Program-made: the position numbers and the translations under genes
Origin: Halorubrum ezzemoulense DSM 17463
Lineage (GTDB): Archaea; Halobacteriota; Halobacteria; Halobacteriales; Haloferacaceae
Direction: 5' to 3'
NCBI RefSeq assembly: GCF_002114285.1
Contig: NZ_NEDJ01000002.1
Coordinates: 62,001-126,000 of the forward strand
DNA length: 64,000 bases
Notes under the pieces: generated by a model
Seen by the model: only the letters and a program-made list of their open reading frames with translations
What the model was told of the DNA's origin: nothing
Database searches by the model: none
In this document: positions 16,667 to 25,689 of the stretch, piece by piece
Layout: the number at the start of each line of letters is the position of its first letter
Numbering within the stretch: position 1 is the stretch's first letter

Positions 16667-18499
16667 TTACTTCTCCTCTCCGTGCCGCACCTCGACGGCG
16701 ACGCCGCGGGTCGATCCCGCCATTTCTGGGCCAGACATCGCCGCGCGGCCGACCGCGAACGCCTTCGGCCCCTCGATGACGACCTCGTCGCCGACCCGAA
16801 TATCGTCGTCCGCGTCGACGACGCCCGGCGCGAGCACGGAGCCACGCGGGACGAACTGATCGATCTCCACCCGCTTCGTCGGCGCGTCGCTCTCGACCCA
16901 GCGGCGCGCGCCGGCGAGGGTGAACGAGAGCGTGCCGTACTGCGGGACCATCGTCGCGAGCTGTTCGCCCGGCTCGCCCTCGCGGCCGGCGTCGGGCTCG
17001 TCGCCCCACACCTGGAGCTTGGGGTAGCGGCCGGTGGTGCGGACGTCGGCCTCGCCGCCGTATCGGTCGCCTCCGCCGCTCGCGCCGAGACCGCCGAACA
17101 GGTCGTCGCCCGCGCCGTCGCCGAGCAGGTAATCGGCGATAGCGCGAACCGTGTTGTGCTCGCGCTCCCGCTTGCTGTACGCCGGCTCGCCCTGGAGGGC
17201 GGCGTTCAGTTCGCCGAGCGACTCGTCGGTCGTCGGGTGGTCGACGCAGGTGTACTCGAAGTCGGCGTCGATCGCGGGGTCGCTCTCCACGCGCTCGCAG
17301 ATCTCGCGGTACCCGTCCTCGGGGACGTGCGCGACGACGCGCGAGTAGTCGTTGCGTTCGAGATACCGCCGGAGGACCTCCGCGACGAACTCGATCTCGT
17401 CTTCGCTCCAGTCGCCCGTGACGACCGAGTCGTAGTGTTGAGCGGGGTAGGTCGTCTCGAGCTCCTGCGGCACCACGCCGATAGGGGAGGTAATCGAGAC
17501 GGTGTGGCCGCGCCACTTGATCGCGTCGTGGAACTGGCGGTGACTCTGGGAGTCGCTGTACGGCTTCGTCGCCGAGCAGGGGACCAACACGAGCGGCTGG
17601 TCGGTGAACCGGTTCCGGTAGCGGCTCGTGACGCGGTCGGCGAACCGACGGATCTCGACGCGGTCGAGCGTCTCCGCCGACGCCGCCGTCACCTCCGCGT
17701 CGCGCATGAGCGGCGTCCGCTCCTCCAAGTACCCCCACTGGTCGTCGAACTCGCGGAACGCGGCCGTGAGCCACCCCTCGTGGCGGGCCTGCGCCTCGAT
17801 GTAATCGCGCAGGCGGCCGCTCCGGATCCGCTCGCGGACCCGCCGAAGCTCGGCCCGCAGCGCGTTGGCGTTGTGGTCGGCGCAGTCGTCCCGGGTGAAC
17901 TCGCTTCGGGGTTTCGCGCAGGCCGGGCAGGCGCAGGGGAGCTCCTCCAAGTCTTCGAGGAAGTGTTCCGCGTCGGCGGTGAGGTACATCCCCTGCGTCC
18001 CCTTCGTCCGGGCGCGCGTCGCGTCGACGAGGTCGGCGCCGGCGTACGCGAGGAGCGCGACGTTCCGCGGGGTCGCGACGCCGGAGAGGCCGAGCGCGGC
18101 GTCCGGCGGCAGCGCCGACTTCGCGCGGAGGATCGCGTCCCGGAACGCCTCGCCGTGGCCGACGAACCCCTGCGCGTCCGAGAGCAGGTACGCGTCGGCG
18201 CCGAGGTCGCGGGCGCTCCGACTGTCGACGACCGCGGCCGAGGGGAACGCGACGCCAGGGTGGTCGACCGCGAACGACTCGCGCACCTCGTCGCGGGTCC
18301 CCGCGGGGAACGCCCTGTGGGGAAGCACCGTCAGCGCGGTCTCGTCGCCGTCTGGGACCTCGCGGTCACCGGCCCAAAGACTTCCGGCGTCGTCGAGGAA
18401 CGGGTCCGCCAGCGCCGGCGTGGACATGGGCTCGGCGAGGCGGACCTCCCCGAGCCGGGCGGCGCCGTCGCGCTCGTGGACCTCGAAGTAGTCGGTCAT
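16667..18499 (-). CDS. arcS: Archaeosine synthase subunit alpha (ArcS/TgtA2), 610 aa
   Basis: This is the amidinotransferase that acts on preQ0 at position 15 of archaeal tRNA on the way to archaeosine. The N-terminal half is TGT-like (GLSGVATPRNVALLAYAGADLVDA, then a CACPACAKPRSEF zinc-type cysteine cluster). The ArcS signature PCSATKPYSDSQSH with Cys308 is present, and a C-terminal PUA domain (VEIDQFVPRGSVLAPGVVDADDDIRVGDEVVIEG) binds RNA. A Gly/Asp-rich linker before the PUA domain is a halophilic insertion. The ATG at 18499 (MTDYFEVHERDG) is the family start. Confidence 0.93.
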   Translation of the reverse strand: MTDYFEVHERDGAARLGEVRLAEPMSTPALADPFLDDAGSLWAGDREVPDGDETALTVLPHRAFPAGTRDEVRESFAVDHPGVAFPSAAVVDSRSARDLGADAYLLSDAQGFVGHGEAFRDAILRAKSALPPDAALGLSGVATPRNVALLAYAGADLVDATRARTKGTQGMYLTADAEHFLEDLEELPCACPACAKPRSEFTRDDCADHNANALRAELRRVRERIRSGRLRDYIEAQARHEGWLTAAFREFDDQWGYLEERTPLMRDAEVTAASAETLDRVEIRRFADRVTSRYRNRFTDQPLVLVPCSATKPYSDSQSHRQFHDAIKWRGHTVSITSPIGVVPQELETTYPAQHYDSVVTGDWSEDEIEFVAEVLRRYLERNDYSRVVAHVPEDGYREICERVESDPAIDADFEYTCVDHPTTDESLGELNAALQGEPAYSKREREHNTVRAIADYLLGDGAGDDLFGGLGASGGGDRYGGEADVRTTGRYPKLQVWGDEPDAGREGEPGEQLATMVPQYGTLSFTLAGARRWVESDAPTKRVEIDQFVPRGSVLAPGVVDADDDIRVGDEVVIEGPKAFAVGRAAMSGPEMAGSTRGVAVEVRHGEEK

Positions 18500-18629
18500 A
18501 CCACCTCTCGCGGGGGGACCGTCAATTCTCTTGTGTTCCGGAGCCGCCGGGCTCCGAGTGGTTCGGCCGCCGACCTCGATCGAGTCCGGGCGGCGCAACT
18601 GTTAGGCGGGGCGCGGGCGTGGGATCGGT

Positions 18630-19133
18630 ATGGACCCGACCGGCCCGTGGGACCGCGACCGCGTCGACGAGTTCCTCGCCGCCGCGTCCGTCCCGGTCCG
18701 CCTCGGCTGCCGTACCCCGGGCGACCGTCCGTGGATCGTCTCGCTGTGGTTCGCGTGGGACCCGGACGGGGGGAGCGCCGACGGTGGAGACGACGGCGAC
18801 GGCGCGGCGCGGCCGCCCGGCGCGATCCGCTGTGCGACGAGCGCGAACGCCGATCTGGTCGAGTTCGTCGACCACGACGACAGCGTCTCTTTCGACGTGT
18901 CGACGAACGACCCGCCGTACAAGGGGGTCCGCGGCCGCGGCCGAGCGACGGTCCGACCCGACGATGGGAAGCGGCTCCTGCGGTCGCTCCTGACGAAGTA
19001 CCTCGGCGGCACGGACAACCCGACCGCCGACCGGCTCCTGCGATCCGAGCGCGAGGAGGTCGAGATCCGGATCGAACCGGAGCGGATCCACGCGTGGGAC
19101 TACTCTGAGCGGATGGGGACGGCCGAGGAGTGA
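18630..19133 (+). CDS. Pyridoxamine 5'-phosphate oxidase family protein, 167 aa
   Basis: This is a split-barrel flavin-binding fold protein. The pattern PVRLGCRTPGDRPWIVSLWFAWD, then IRCATSANADLVEFVDHDDSVSFDVSTNDPPYKGVRGRGRA, matches the PPOX/F420-dependent FMN-binding group. Members bind FMN, F420 or haem, so the cofactor and substrate are not known. A Gly/Asp-rich insertion at about residues 47-63 is characteristic of halophiles. The start has GTTAGGC about 27 bases upstream. It is divergent from arcS. Confidence 0.82.
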   Translation: MDPTGPWDRDRVDEFLAAASVPVRLGCRTPGDRPWIVSLWFAWDPDGGSADGGDDGDGAARPPGAIRCATSANADLVEFVDHDDSVSFDVSTNDPPYKGVRGRGRATVRPDDGKRLLRSLLTKYLGGTDNPTADRLLRSEREEVEIRIEPERIHAWDYSERMGTAEE

Positions 19134-19184
19134 GCCGCCCGCGGTCGGCTCCGATGCGGTCCCCGTCGCTCTCCGGCAGCCGAC

Positions 19185-19193
19185 GTTTTAACC
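19185..19193 (+). promoter_or_regulatory. TATA-like box for the M20 amidohydrolase
   Basis: GTTTTAACC lies 23-31 bases before ATG 19216, the leaderless spacing. Confidence 0.5.
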
Positions 19194-19215
19194 TGTCCCC
19201 GGGCCACCCACGGGT

Positions 19216-20496
19216 ATGAGCGTTCTCGAAGACGACGAGTACCGCGCGTTCCGCCGCGACCTCCACCGCCACCCCGAGCCCGCGTGGCGCGAGTTCTACA
19301 CCACCGCCCGCATCGTCGAGGCCCTCCGCGAGCGGGACCTGACGGAGCTCCACGTCGGCCCGGACGCGCTGGCGACCGACGAGCGACTGAACGTCCCCGG
19401 CGACGAGGAGCTTGCGGAGTGGGAGGAGCAGGCGCGCGAGGCGGGCGCTGACCCGGATATCCTCGACCGGCTCTCGGGCGGCTACACCGGCTGCGTCGCG
19501 GTCGTCGAGCGCGGCGACGGCCCCGTGATCGGCCTGCGAGTCGACATCGACGCGCTACCGATCACGGAGTCTGAGTCGGCCGAGCACGTCCCGACCGCCG
19601 AGGGGTTCCGCTCCGAGCACGAGGGGTTCATGCACGCCTGCGGCCACGACGCCCACGCGACGATGGGGCTCGGCGCGCTCGACGCCGTCCTCGACTCCGA
19701 CTTCTCCGGCACGCTCAAGGTGTTCTTCCAGCCGGGCGAGGAGCAGGTCGCCGGCGGGAAGCCGATGGCCGAGTCGGGCCACCTCGACGACGTCGACTAC
19801 CTCTACGCGGTCCACGTCGGCCTCGATCACCCGTCCGGCGAGGTCGTCTGCGGCGTCGAGGGATTCCTCGCGGTGCGGCACTTCCTCGCGGAGTTCTCCG
19901 GCGAGCCCGCGCACGCCGGCGCGCGCCCCGAGCAGGGTCGGAACTCGGTTCAGGCGATGGCGGCGGCGGTCCAGAACCTCTACGCCATCCCGCGGCACGC
20001 CGACGGCCCCACGCGCGTGAACGCTGGGCTCGTCGGCGGCGGCACCGCGACGAACATCATCCCCGAGGAGTCGCACATCGAGGGCGAGCTCCGCGGACAG
20101 ACGACGGAGCTCGCCGAGTACATGTCCGACCACGCCGACCGCATCCTCGACTCCGCCGCGGCGATGCACGACTGCGAGGTCGAGGTGTCGACGCTCGGCG
20201 CGGCGCCCAGCGCGACGAGCGACGACGCGCTCGCCGCCCTCGTCCGGGAGTCCGCGGGCGACGTCGAGGGCGTCACGAACGTCGTCGCCAGCGACGACCT
20301 CGGCGGCTCCGAGGACGCTACGTACCTGATGAACCGCGTCCAAGATCAGGGCGGGCTCGCCTGCTACCTCGGCGTCGGCACCGACCACCCGGGCGGGCAC
20401 CACACCACCGACTTCGACGTGGTCGAGGACGACCTGTCGCTCGGCATCGACGTGATCGCCGGCGCGATCCGGCGAGTCGCGGAGGCGCAGCCGTAG
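19216..20496 (+). CDS. M20 family amidohydrolase (AbgA/HipO-like), 426 aa
   Basis: This is a cytoplasmic dinuclear zinc hydrolase that removes acyl or aminoacyl groups from amino acid conjugates. The family features are RRDLHRHPEPAWREFYTTARIVEAL at the start, IGLRVDIDALPI, and HACGHDAHATMGLGAL with metal ligands Cys/His. FFQPGEEQVAGGKPMAESG carries the catalytic Glu pair. A dimerisation insert (EFSGEPAHAGARPEQGRNSVQAM) follows, and a C-terminal VGTDHPGGHHTTDFD carries the last metal His. Insertions near residues 55-80 resemble the AbgA-type group. The natural substrate is unknown. Confidence 0.88.
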   Translation: MSVLEDDEYRAFRRDLHRHPEPAWREFYTTARIVEALRERDLTELHVGPDALATDERLNVPGDEELAEWEEQAREAGADPDILDRLSGGYTGCVAVVERGDGPVIGLRVDIDALPITESESAEHVPTAEGFRSEHEGFMHACGHDAHATMGLGALDAVLDSDFSGTLKVFFQPGEEQVAGGKPMAESGHLDDVDYLYAVHVGLDHPSGEVVCGVEGFLAVRHFLAEFSGEPAHAGARPEQGRNSVQAMAAAVQNLYAIPRHADGPTRVNAGLVGGGTATNIIPEESHIEGELRGQTTELAEYMSDHADRILDSAAAMHDCEVEVSTLGAAPSATSDDALAALVRESAGDVEGVTNVVASDDLGGSEDATYLMNRVQDQGGLACYLGVGTDHPGGHHTTDFDVVEDDLSLGIDVIAGAIRRVAEAQP

Positions 20497-20526
20497 ACGT
20501 CGCCGGTCCGCCGAATCTCGCCCCGT

Positions 20527-20976
20527 TCAGAAGGTGAGGTGCGAGCTCGACGACGGCCCCGCGCCGTCGTCGTCGTCCTCGTCCGGCAACCCCTCGCGGA
20601 GGTAGCTGAGGTCGTCGTCGGTCAGGAACACCGCGCCGTCGCGGACGGTCACGTCCACCGATCGGAGCGTCGTGCCCGCCGCCTCGCCGTTGTCGCAGCC
20701 GCCGTCGCACGCGTCGAACGCCGAACCGTGCTTCGGGCAGACGACGGAGCCGCCGCGGGTGACGGCGCCCACCGCCTCGCGGTGAAGCCGCTGGTCCTCG
20801 TGGGTACAGCGGTTGATCCACGCGCGCACCGGCGGGTCCTCGTCGTCGCGCTCATCCGACTCGTCCGCGCACGGCACGAGGAACACCTCGCGGTCCTCGT
20901 CGCCCTCACGAGCCGTGAACGCCCACGAGCCCTGCTCGCGCACCGTCTCGACGGTAGTGAGCCGGTAGCCGCTCAC
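20527..20976 (-). CDS. Rieske [2Fe-2S] protein, 149 aa
   Basis: This is a soluble Rieske-type ferredoxin. Cluster ligands are visible as CTH (C57, H59) and CPKH (C80, H83), with the second loop followed by GSAFDACDGGCDNGEAAGTTLR. No membrane anchor is present. It starts 4 bases after the stop of geranylgeranyl reductase on the same strand, so the two are co-transcribed, and it may pass electrons to that reductase. The link to lipid reduction is inferred from this spacing only. The acidic C-terminus (DEDDDDGAGPSSSS) is a halophilic tail. Confidence 0.87.
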   Translation of the reverse strand: MSGYRLTTVETVREQGSWAFTAREGDEDREVFLVPCADESDERDDEDPPVRAWINRCTHEDQRLHREAVGAVTRGGSVVCPKHGSAFDACDGGCDNGEAAGTTLRSVDVTVRDGAVFLTDDDLSYLREGLPDEDDDDGAGPSSSSHLTF

Positions 20977-20980
20977 GGCC

Positions 20981-22351
20981 TCAGTACTTCGCGTCGGCGC
21001 CGGTCGTCTCGTAGACGCGGTCCATGATGTCGTCGCGCTGGCGGGTCCAGTTCGCCATCGCGGCGGGGCTCGTCGGGTACTCCTCGTAGTGGCCGATCAG
21101 CTCGTCCGCCAGCGACTTCGTCTGGTAGAAGTTCCGGATCGTCCCCCAGTAGCCGAACGACTTGACCGCGGCCTTCAGCTTCAGCCCGAAGGACATCGAG
21201 GTCGACCCCTCGTACAGCGCCTCCGCGAGCTTCTCGCCCGGCAGCGACGCGAGCAGCCCCATGAGGTTGTCCACGTCGACCGAAGTCGCGAGGACGTTGT
21301 ACACGTCGAGGCCGGCGTACCGGCCGCCGAAGTGGTCCATCACGCGGGTGTTGTACCGCCAGAGGTTCTCCTCGCTCACGTCGTCGTCCGAGACGGCCTT
21401 CACGGCCTGCTCGCCGGCGTACTTGCCAGCGTACGCCGCGCCGGCGATTCCCCCTCCGGTCGTCGGGTTCACGTGACCCGCCGCGTCGCCGACCGCCATG
21501 TACCCCGGCGCGACCGCCGAGTCGTAGGGGCGTCGGGTGGGCAGGGCGGCGCCCAGTTTGTCGCGGACCTCCGCGCCCTCGAACTCGGGGCGGTCGCGGA
21601 GGTCTTTCTTCAGCGACTCGACGAGCTTCATCGGCTCCTCCGTCATCTGGAAGCCGAGGCCGGCGTTGATCTCCGTCGCGGTCCGCGGGAAGTACCAGAG
21701 GTAGCCCGCCGCGCGGTCGGTCGCCTTGAACACCAGCGCGTCGTCCCACTCGACCGGCTCCGGCACGTCGACGATCTCGCGGTACGCCGAGCAGAACTGC
21801 GAGTACCGGACGTTCGTGTCGAAGGTCGTCCCCTCGAAGTCCGCCTTGTCCTGGAGCAGCGAGAGCGACCCGGCACCGTCGATCACGACGTCCGCCTCGT
21901 ACGTCTGCGGGTCGCCCTTCCGCACCGCGTGGATACCGGTGACGCGCCCGCTCTCGTCCTGTCTCACGTCGTTGATGACGGTGTCGTAGTGGAAGTCGAC
22001 GCCCGCGTCCTCGGCCCCGGAGATGAGCTGGCGGCCGTACTCCCAGCGATCGATGACGGCGAGCTCGCCGGGGACGGGGATCTCTAGGACCGTGTCCTCC
22101 GGCGGGATCTCGAAGCGACCGTGGTCGACGCCGGTGTTCGTGAACGCGGGTTCGAGTCGGTCCTTCGGGATCGCTTCGGGGAAGGCGTCGGCGCCCTTCA
22201 GGGCGTCGCCACAGGCGATGGGGCCGGCCTCCTCGGCGTCCTTCCGCTCCACGATGACGACGTCGAGCCCCTCGTTCGCGATCGTCGCGGCGGCGTAGCA
22301 GCCGGCGGTCCCGGCCCCCGCCACGACGACGTCGTACTCGTCGATATCCAT
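20981..22351 (-). CDS. Geranylgeranyl reductase family FAD-dependent oxidoreductase, 456 aa
   Basis: This enzyme saturates the isoprenoid chains of archaeal ether lipids (digeranylgeranylglycerophospholipid reductase type). The FAD-binding Rossmann motif GAGTAG is at residues 12-17, followed by VVIVERKD. PIACGDALKG is the conserved Cys-containing active-site segment, and GYMAVGDAAGHVNPTTGGGI is the second FAD motif. The ATG at 22351 (MDIDEYDVVVAG) fits the family. It lies upstream of the Rieske gene in one operon. Haloarchaea have several paralogues, so lipid-core versus menaquinone specificity is not certain. Confidence 0.9.
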   Translation of the reverse strand: MDIDEYDVVVAGAGTAGCYAAATIANEGLDVVIVERKDAEEAGPIACGDALKGADAFPEAIPKDRLEPAFTNTGVDHGRFEIPPEDTVLEIPVPGELAVIDRWEYGRQLISGAEDAGVDFHYDTVINDVRQDESGRVTGIHAVRKGDPQTYEADVVIDGAGSLSLLQDKADFEGTTFDTNVRYSQFCSAYREIVDVPEPVEWDDALVFKATDRAAGYLWYFPRTATEINAGLGFQMTEEPMKLVESLKKDLRDRPEFEGAEVRDKLGAALPTRRPYDSAVAPGYMAVGDAAGHVNPTTGGGIAGAAYAGKYAGEQAVKAVSDDDVSEENLWRYNTRVMDHFGGRYAGLDVYNVLATSVDVDNLMGLLASLPGEKLAEALYEGSTSMSFGLKLKAAVKSFGYWGTIRNFYQTKSLADELIGHYEEYPTSPAAMANWTRQRDDIMDRVYETTGADAKY

Positions 22352-22465
22352 TACCGGACCGTGTCGTGCGCCGGGCAAAACTCTTTGCTCCCGTTTCGGT
22401 CGGCCGCGCGCCGACGAATTTCGCGATGGCCGGGGCGCGTCCAGAGCCTAACTGTTCAGGCTCGT

Positions 22466-22473
22466 CGTTTAAC
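22466..22473 (+). promoter_or_regulatory. TATA-like box for the HTH-ferredoxin gene
   Basis: CGTTTAAC lies 25-32 bases before ATG 22498. This supports the ATG at 22498 as the start rather than the in-frame ATG at 22366. Confidence 0.5.
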
Positions 22474-22497
22474 GGCCTCGAAACGAACGATACGGAC

Positions 22498-23298
22498 ATG
22501 GGGCAACTCGAACGGGTCGACGCCGACCGGCTCCGGGCGTGGCTCTCGGAGGTCCGGTCGGCGGAGGCGACCGCGGCGCTGATGACCGCCGTCGCGTACG
22601 ACCGAGGTATCGGCACGGCCGAACTCGCTTCGTGGTACGACCGCTCCGAGGAGTGGGTCGAGGAGACGATCGCGGCCCTCGACTCCCCGGGGCTCGTCTC
22701 GACGGTCGCCCGGCTCGAAGGGGTCGACATCGGGGCGGTCGCCGCGGAGTCGAACCTCGCGCCCGCGACGGTCCGCGATTGGTTCGACGACCTCGGCGAC
22801 GAGCCGGTCGGCGAGGCGGCCGACGTGGTTCGGCGGTACGCGGAGGGGTCGGTCGAACCGGTCCGCACCGGCTCGCCGTCCACCGTCTATCACCTCGACC
22901 GCGACGCGCTGACCGAGCACGGCTGGTCGCTGGACGATGAGGACCTCTTCGAGAAGGCCGCGGACGCCGACCTCGACCTCCCGGAGTACGGCCGCTTCCT
23001 CGTCGAGCCCGGCGAGTCGATCCTGGAAGCGGCGGAGCGCGGCGGCCGGTCGTGGCCGTACGCCTGCCGCGGCGGCGCCTGCTCCAACTGCGCCGTGGTC
23101 GTGGTGAAGGGCGACGTGGCGATGCCGGGGCAGTCGATCCTCTCCGACGAGCAGATCCGCGGGGCGAACGCCCGCCTCTCCTGCGTCGGCGTCCCGATCA
23201 CCGACGAGGTCAAGATCGTCACGGGGATCGGCGACACCGAGGCGTTCGCCGACCTGCGACTGCCCTCGCCGACCGAGGAGACCGAGGCGTCGGACTGA
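22498..23298 (+). CDS. [2Fe-2S] ferredoxin with helical N-terminal extension, 266 aa
   Basis: The C-terminal ~110 residues are a plant-type ferredoxin with ligands C190, C195 and C198 (CRGGACSNC) and C229 (LSCVGV). Residues 1-165 are helical and contain two helix-turn-helix-like stretches (GIGTAELASWYDRSEEWVEETIAAL and SNLAPATVRDWFDDL), unlike the short insertion in the classic halobacterial ferredoxin. It may be an electron donor with a docking or DNA-binding domain. It diverges from the geranylgeranyl reductase-Rieske operon with 146 bases between starts. The role is inferred; the cluster site itself is clear. Confidence 0.85.
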   Translation: MGQLERVDADRLRAWLSEVRSAEATAALMTAVAYDRGIGTAELASWYDRSEEWVEETIAALDSPGLVSTVARLEGVDIGAVAAESNLAPATVRDWFDDLGDEPVGEAADVVRRYAEGSVEPVRTGSPSTVYHLDRDALTEHGWSLDDEDLFEKAADADLDLPEYGRFLVEPGESILEAAERGGRSWPYACRGGACSNCAVVVVKGDVAMPGQSILSDEQIRGANARLSCVGVPITDEVKIVTGIGDTEAFADLRLPSPTEETEASD

Positions 23299-23333
23299 CC
23301 GTCCGGACCCGGGAGGTCGTCAGCGGGCGCGAG

Positions 23334-24380
23334 CTACTCCTCGGTCTCGTAGTGTTCGCCCGCGGCCTCGGGGATCTGCGTCCGGCCGACCAGCGTGAGG
23401 ACGACGATCACGACGACGTACGGGATGGTCTGGACCAGCGTGTCCGGGATCGCGTACCCGAGCTGCTGGAGCCGGATCTGTATCGCGTCGAGGCCGGCGA
23501 ACAGCGCGCCCGCGCCGAGCGTCCCGAGCGGATTGTAGTTGCCGAACAGGTACGCGACGATGGCGATGAACCCCTTGCCCTGGACCATCGTCTCGCCGGA
23601 GCCGACGAACTGCCCGATGGACAGCGCCAGCGCCGAGCCGCCCACTCCGGAGAGGACGCCCGAGAGCAGCACCCCGGCGTAGCGCACCTGCGAGACGGAG
23701 ACGCCGACCGTGTCGAGCGCCTTCGGGTTCTCGCCCGCCGCGCGGAGGTGTTTGCCGAACGCGGTCTTGTTCAACAGCCACCACGAGCCGGCGGTCGCGA
23801 AAACCACCATCGTCGCCGAGTACTGCCAGCCGACGCTCACGCCGAGGTTCGGCGTGTTGACGCCGCCGAAGAACACGGTCGACAGGAACGGCGCGAGTCC
23901 CAACGCGATGAGCCAGACGGCCAGCCCGGCGATGATCTGGTCGGCCTTGAACTCGATACAGACCACCGCGAACACCGCCGACAGGAACGTCGACGCCGCG
24001 ATGCCGGCGAGGAACGCGATCGCGAGCGCCGGGACGCCGAGGACGGCGTTGCCCACGCCGACGACCGACGCGGCGTACACCGACACGAACGCCGAGATGA
24101 TGAGGAGTCCCTCTAGGCCAATGTTGATGACGCCGGACTTCTCGGCGAAGATGCCGCCGAGTCCGGCGAGCACGATGGGCGCCGCGAGCCGCGCCGTCGA
24201 CGTGGCGGTACTCGTCGAGAAGACGATACCCGCGAGGTCGCCCGCCACGGAGTCGGGGAACGCGAGCCCGGACACGCCGAGCAGCGCGAGCATTCCGACC
24301 GTGCCGGCGATAAGCGAACGGACGTACCCCGACTCGCTCGCGCCTTCGAGGAGCGACGCCGGCGAGAGCGGGTTACGCAT
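23334..24380 (-). CDS. BMP-type ABC importer, permease subunit 2, 348 aa
   Basis: This is an inner permease of a nucleoside/sugar-type importer (branched permease family BPD_transp_2). About nine hydrophobic helices are visible, with the family segment GLGGIFAEKSGVINIGLEGLLIISAF and a later GKGFIAIVAYLFGNYNPLGTLGAGALFAG. The ATG at 24380 overlaps the upstream permease stop by 8 bases, which fits translational coupling; an in-frame start at 24413 would overlap further. It is the last gene of the operon. Confidence 0.9.
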   Translation of the reverse strand: MRNPLSPASLLEGASESGYVRSLIAGTVGMLALLGVSGLAFPDSVAGDLAGIVFSTSTATSTARLAAPIVLAGLGGIFAEKSGVINIGLEGLLIISAFVSVYAASVVGVGNAVLGVPALAIAFLAGIAASTFLSAVFAVVCIEFKADQIIAGLAVWLIALGLAPFLSTVFFGGVNTPNLGVSVGWQYSATMVVFATAGSWWLLNKTAFGKHLRAAGENPKALDTVGVSVSQVRYAGVLLSGVLSGVGGSALALSIGQFVGSGETMVQGKGFIAIVAYLFGNYNPLGTLGAGALFAGLDAIQIRLQQLGYAIPDTLVQTIPYVVVIVVLTLVGRTQIPEAAGEHYETEE

Positions 24381-25689
24381 CGGCTTCACCCCCGTCGCCG
24401 CCGGCGGAGGCATCTGACTCCGCCGACGCCGCGCCGCCCGGGCCGCCCGCGGTCCCCCCGACGCCGGTGTATCGACCGATCATCCGGAAGAACTCCGGCA
24501 TCGCGACGAACAGGATGATGAGCCCGCGCAGCACGGCGACGAGCTCCGTGGGAACGTCGGTCCGGAAGCCAATCTCCAAGGCGCCGCCCTTCAGGACCCC
24601 GAAGAGGAACGCCGCCGGCAGCACGCCGATCGGGTTGTTCCCGGCCAGGATCGAGACGGTGATCCCGTCGAAGCCGAGGTCCGGGATCGAGGCCATCCAC
24701 CGCCCCTCGGACATCAGCACCCACACCGCGCCGCCGATACCGCCGAGCGCGCCGGACAACGTCATCGCCCGCACGGTCGTGAGCTTCGCGTTCACACCGC
24801 CGTACTCGGCCGCGGCCGCCTGGACGCCACTCGTCCGGAGGTCGTACCCGAGCGACGTGTGCTCGACGAAGTAGTAGAGCGCGCCGATGAAGGCGATGCC
24901 CCCTGCCAGCGCGAGCAGCGCGAAGTCGGTGGACGGGGGGAACAGCACCGACGGGAACTGCGCATATTCTGGGACGTAGCGGGTGGCGACCACCGAGGAG
25001 CCCTCGGCGCGGAACACCTCCAACACGAGCACGTACGCGACGTTCGCGGCGACGAAGTTGAGCATGATCGTCGTGATCACCTCGTTGGCGTCGGCGTACG
25101 CCTTGAGCGCGCCGGGTATCGCGCCCCAGAGTCCGCCGCCGACCGCGCCCGCCGCGGTCCCGACGACGATCAGCACGGCACCGGCGACCGGGCCGGCCGG
25201 GAGCAGGGGCGCGAGCGCGAGGACCGAGAGGGCGGTCGAGAGCGCCCCGACGACGAGCTGCCCCTGCGTGCCGATGTTGAACAGGCCGGCGCGGAAGGCG
25301 ACGGCGACGGAGAGCCCGGTGAAGATCAGGAGCGTCGTCTCCGAGAGCGTCAGACCGAACGAGAGGTTGAACGGCGTCCACGCGGGGTTGAACAGCCCGG
25401 GGTCGCCGACGGCGAACGGGTACCCGAGCGCGCCGTTGAACAGCACGACGTACACCTCGATCGGGTCGTAACAGAAGCCGATCCCGGTGAGCGGCATCGT
25501 CCACGCCGCGGTCGAACACTGTGCGATCCGGCCGGAGACGAGCACGAGCGCGAAGCCGACGACGATCGAGAGGAGGATCGCGGCGACGCTGATGACGAGC
25601 CGCTCGGCGACGCTCCGGTCGACGAACGGGGCGACCACGCGGGCGAGGAGGGACTCCGTACGGTCCCCGTCGGGCGCCGAATCGCTCAC
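24373..25689 (-). CDS. BMP-type ABC importer, permease subunit 1, 438 aa
   Basis: This is the partner permease of the BPD_transp_2 family. It is longer than subunit 2 because it carries an N-terminal TM and an external loop (RIAQCSTAAWTMPLTGIGFCYDP). The core has FRAGLFNIGTQGQLVVGAL, the family coupling segment, and GFDGITVSILAGNNPIGVLPAAFLFG. The C-terminus is Gly/Ala/Asp-rich. It overlaps the ATPase gene by 4 bases and the next permease by 8, so the three are tightly coupled. Confidence 0.9.
   Translation of the reverse strand: MSDSAPDGDRTESLLARVVAPFVDRSVAERLVISVAAILLSIVVGFALVLVSGRIAQCSTAAWTMPLTGIGFCYDPIEVYVVLFNGALGYPFAVGDPGLFNPAWTPFNLSFGLTLSETTLLIFTGLSVAVAFRAGLFNIGTQGQLVVGALSTALSVLALAPLLPAGPVAGAVLIVVGTAAGAVGGGLWGAIPGALKAYADANEVITTIMLNFVAANVAYVLVLEVFRAEGSSVVATRYVPEYAQFPSVLFPPSTDFALLALAGGIAFIGALYYFVEHTSLGYDLRTSGVQAAAAEYGGVNAKLTTVRAMTLSGALGGIGGAVWVLMSEGRWMASIPDLGFDGITVSILAGNNPIGVLPAAFLFGVLKGGALEIGFRTDVPTELVAVLRGLIILFVAMPEFFRMIGRYTGVGGTAGGPGGAASAESDASAGGDGGEADA

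Noticed and set aside
16682-19108. 808-codon + strand open frame opposite arcS
   Set aside because: Shadow of GC-rich codons of arcS; low-complexity Arg/Ala/Val composition, no motif, and it runs across the end of one gene into another.
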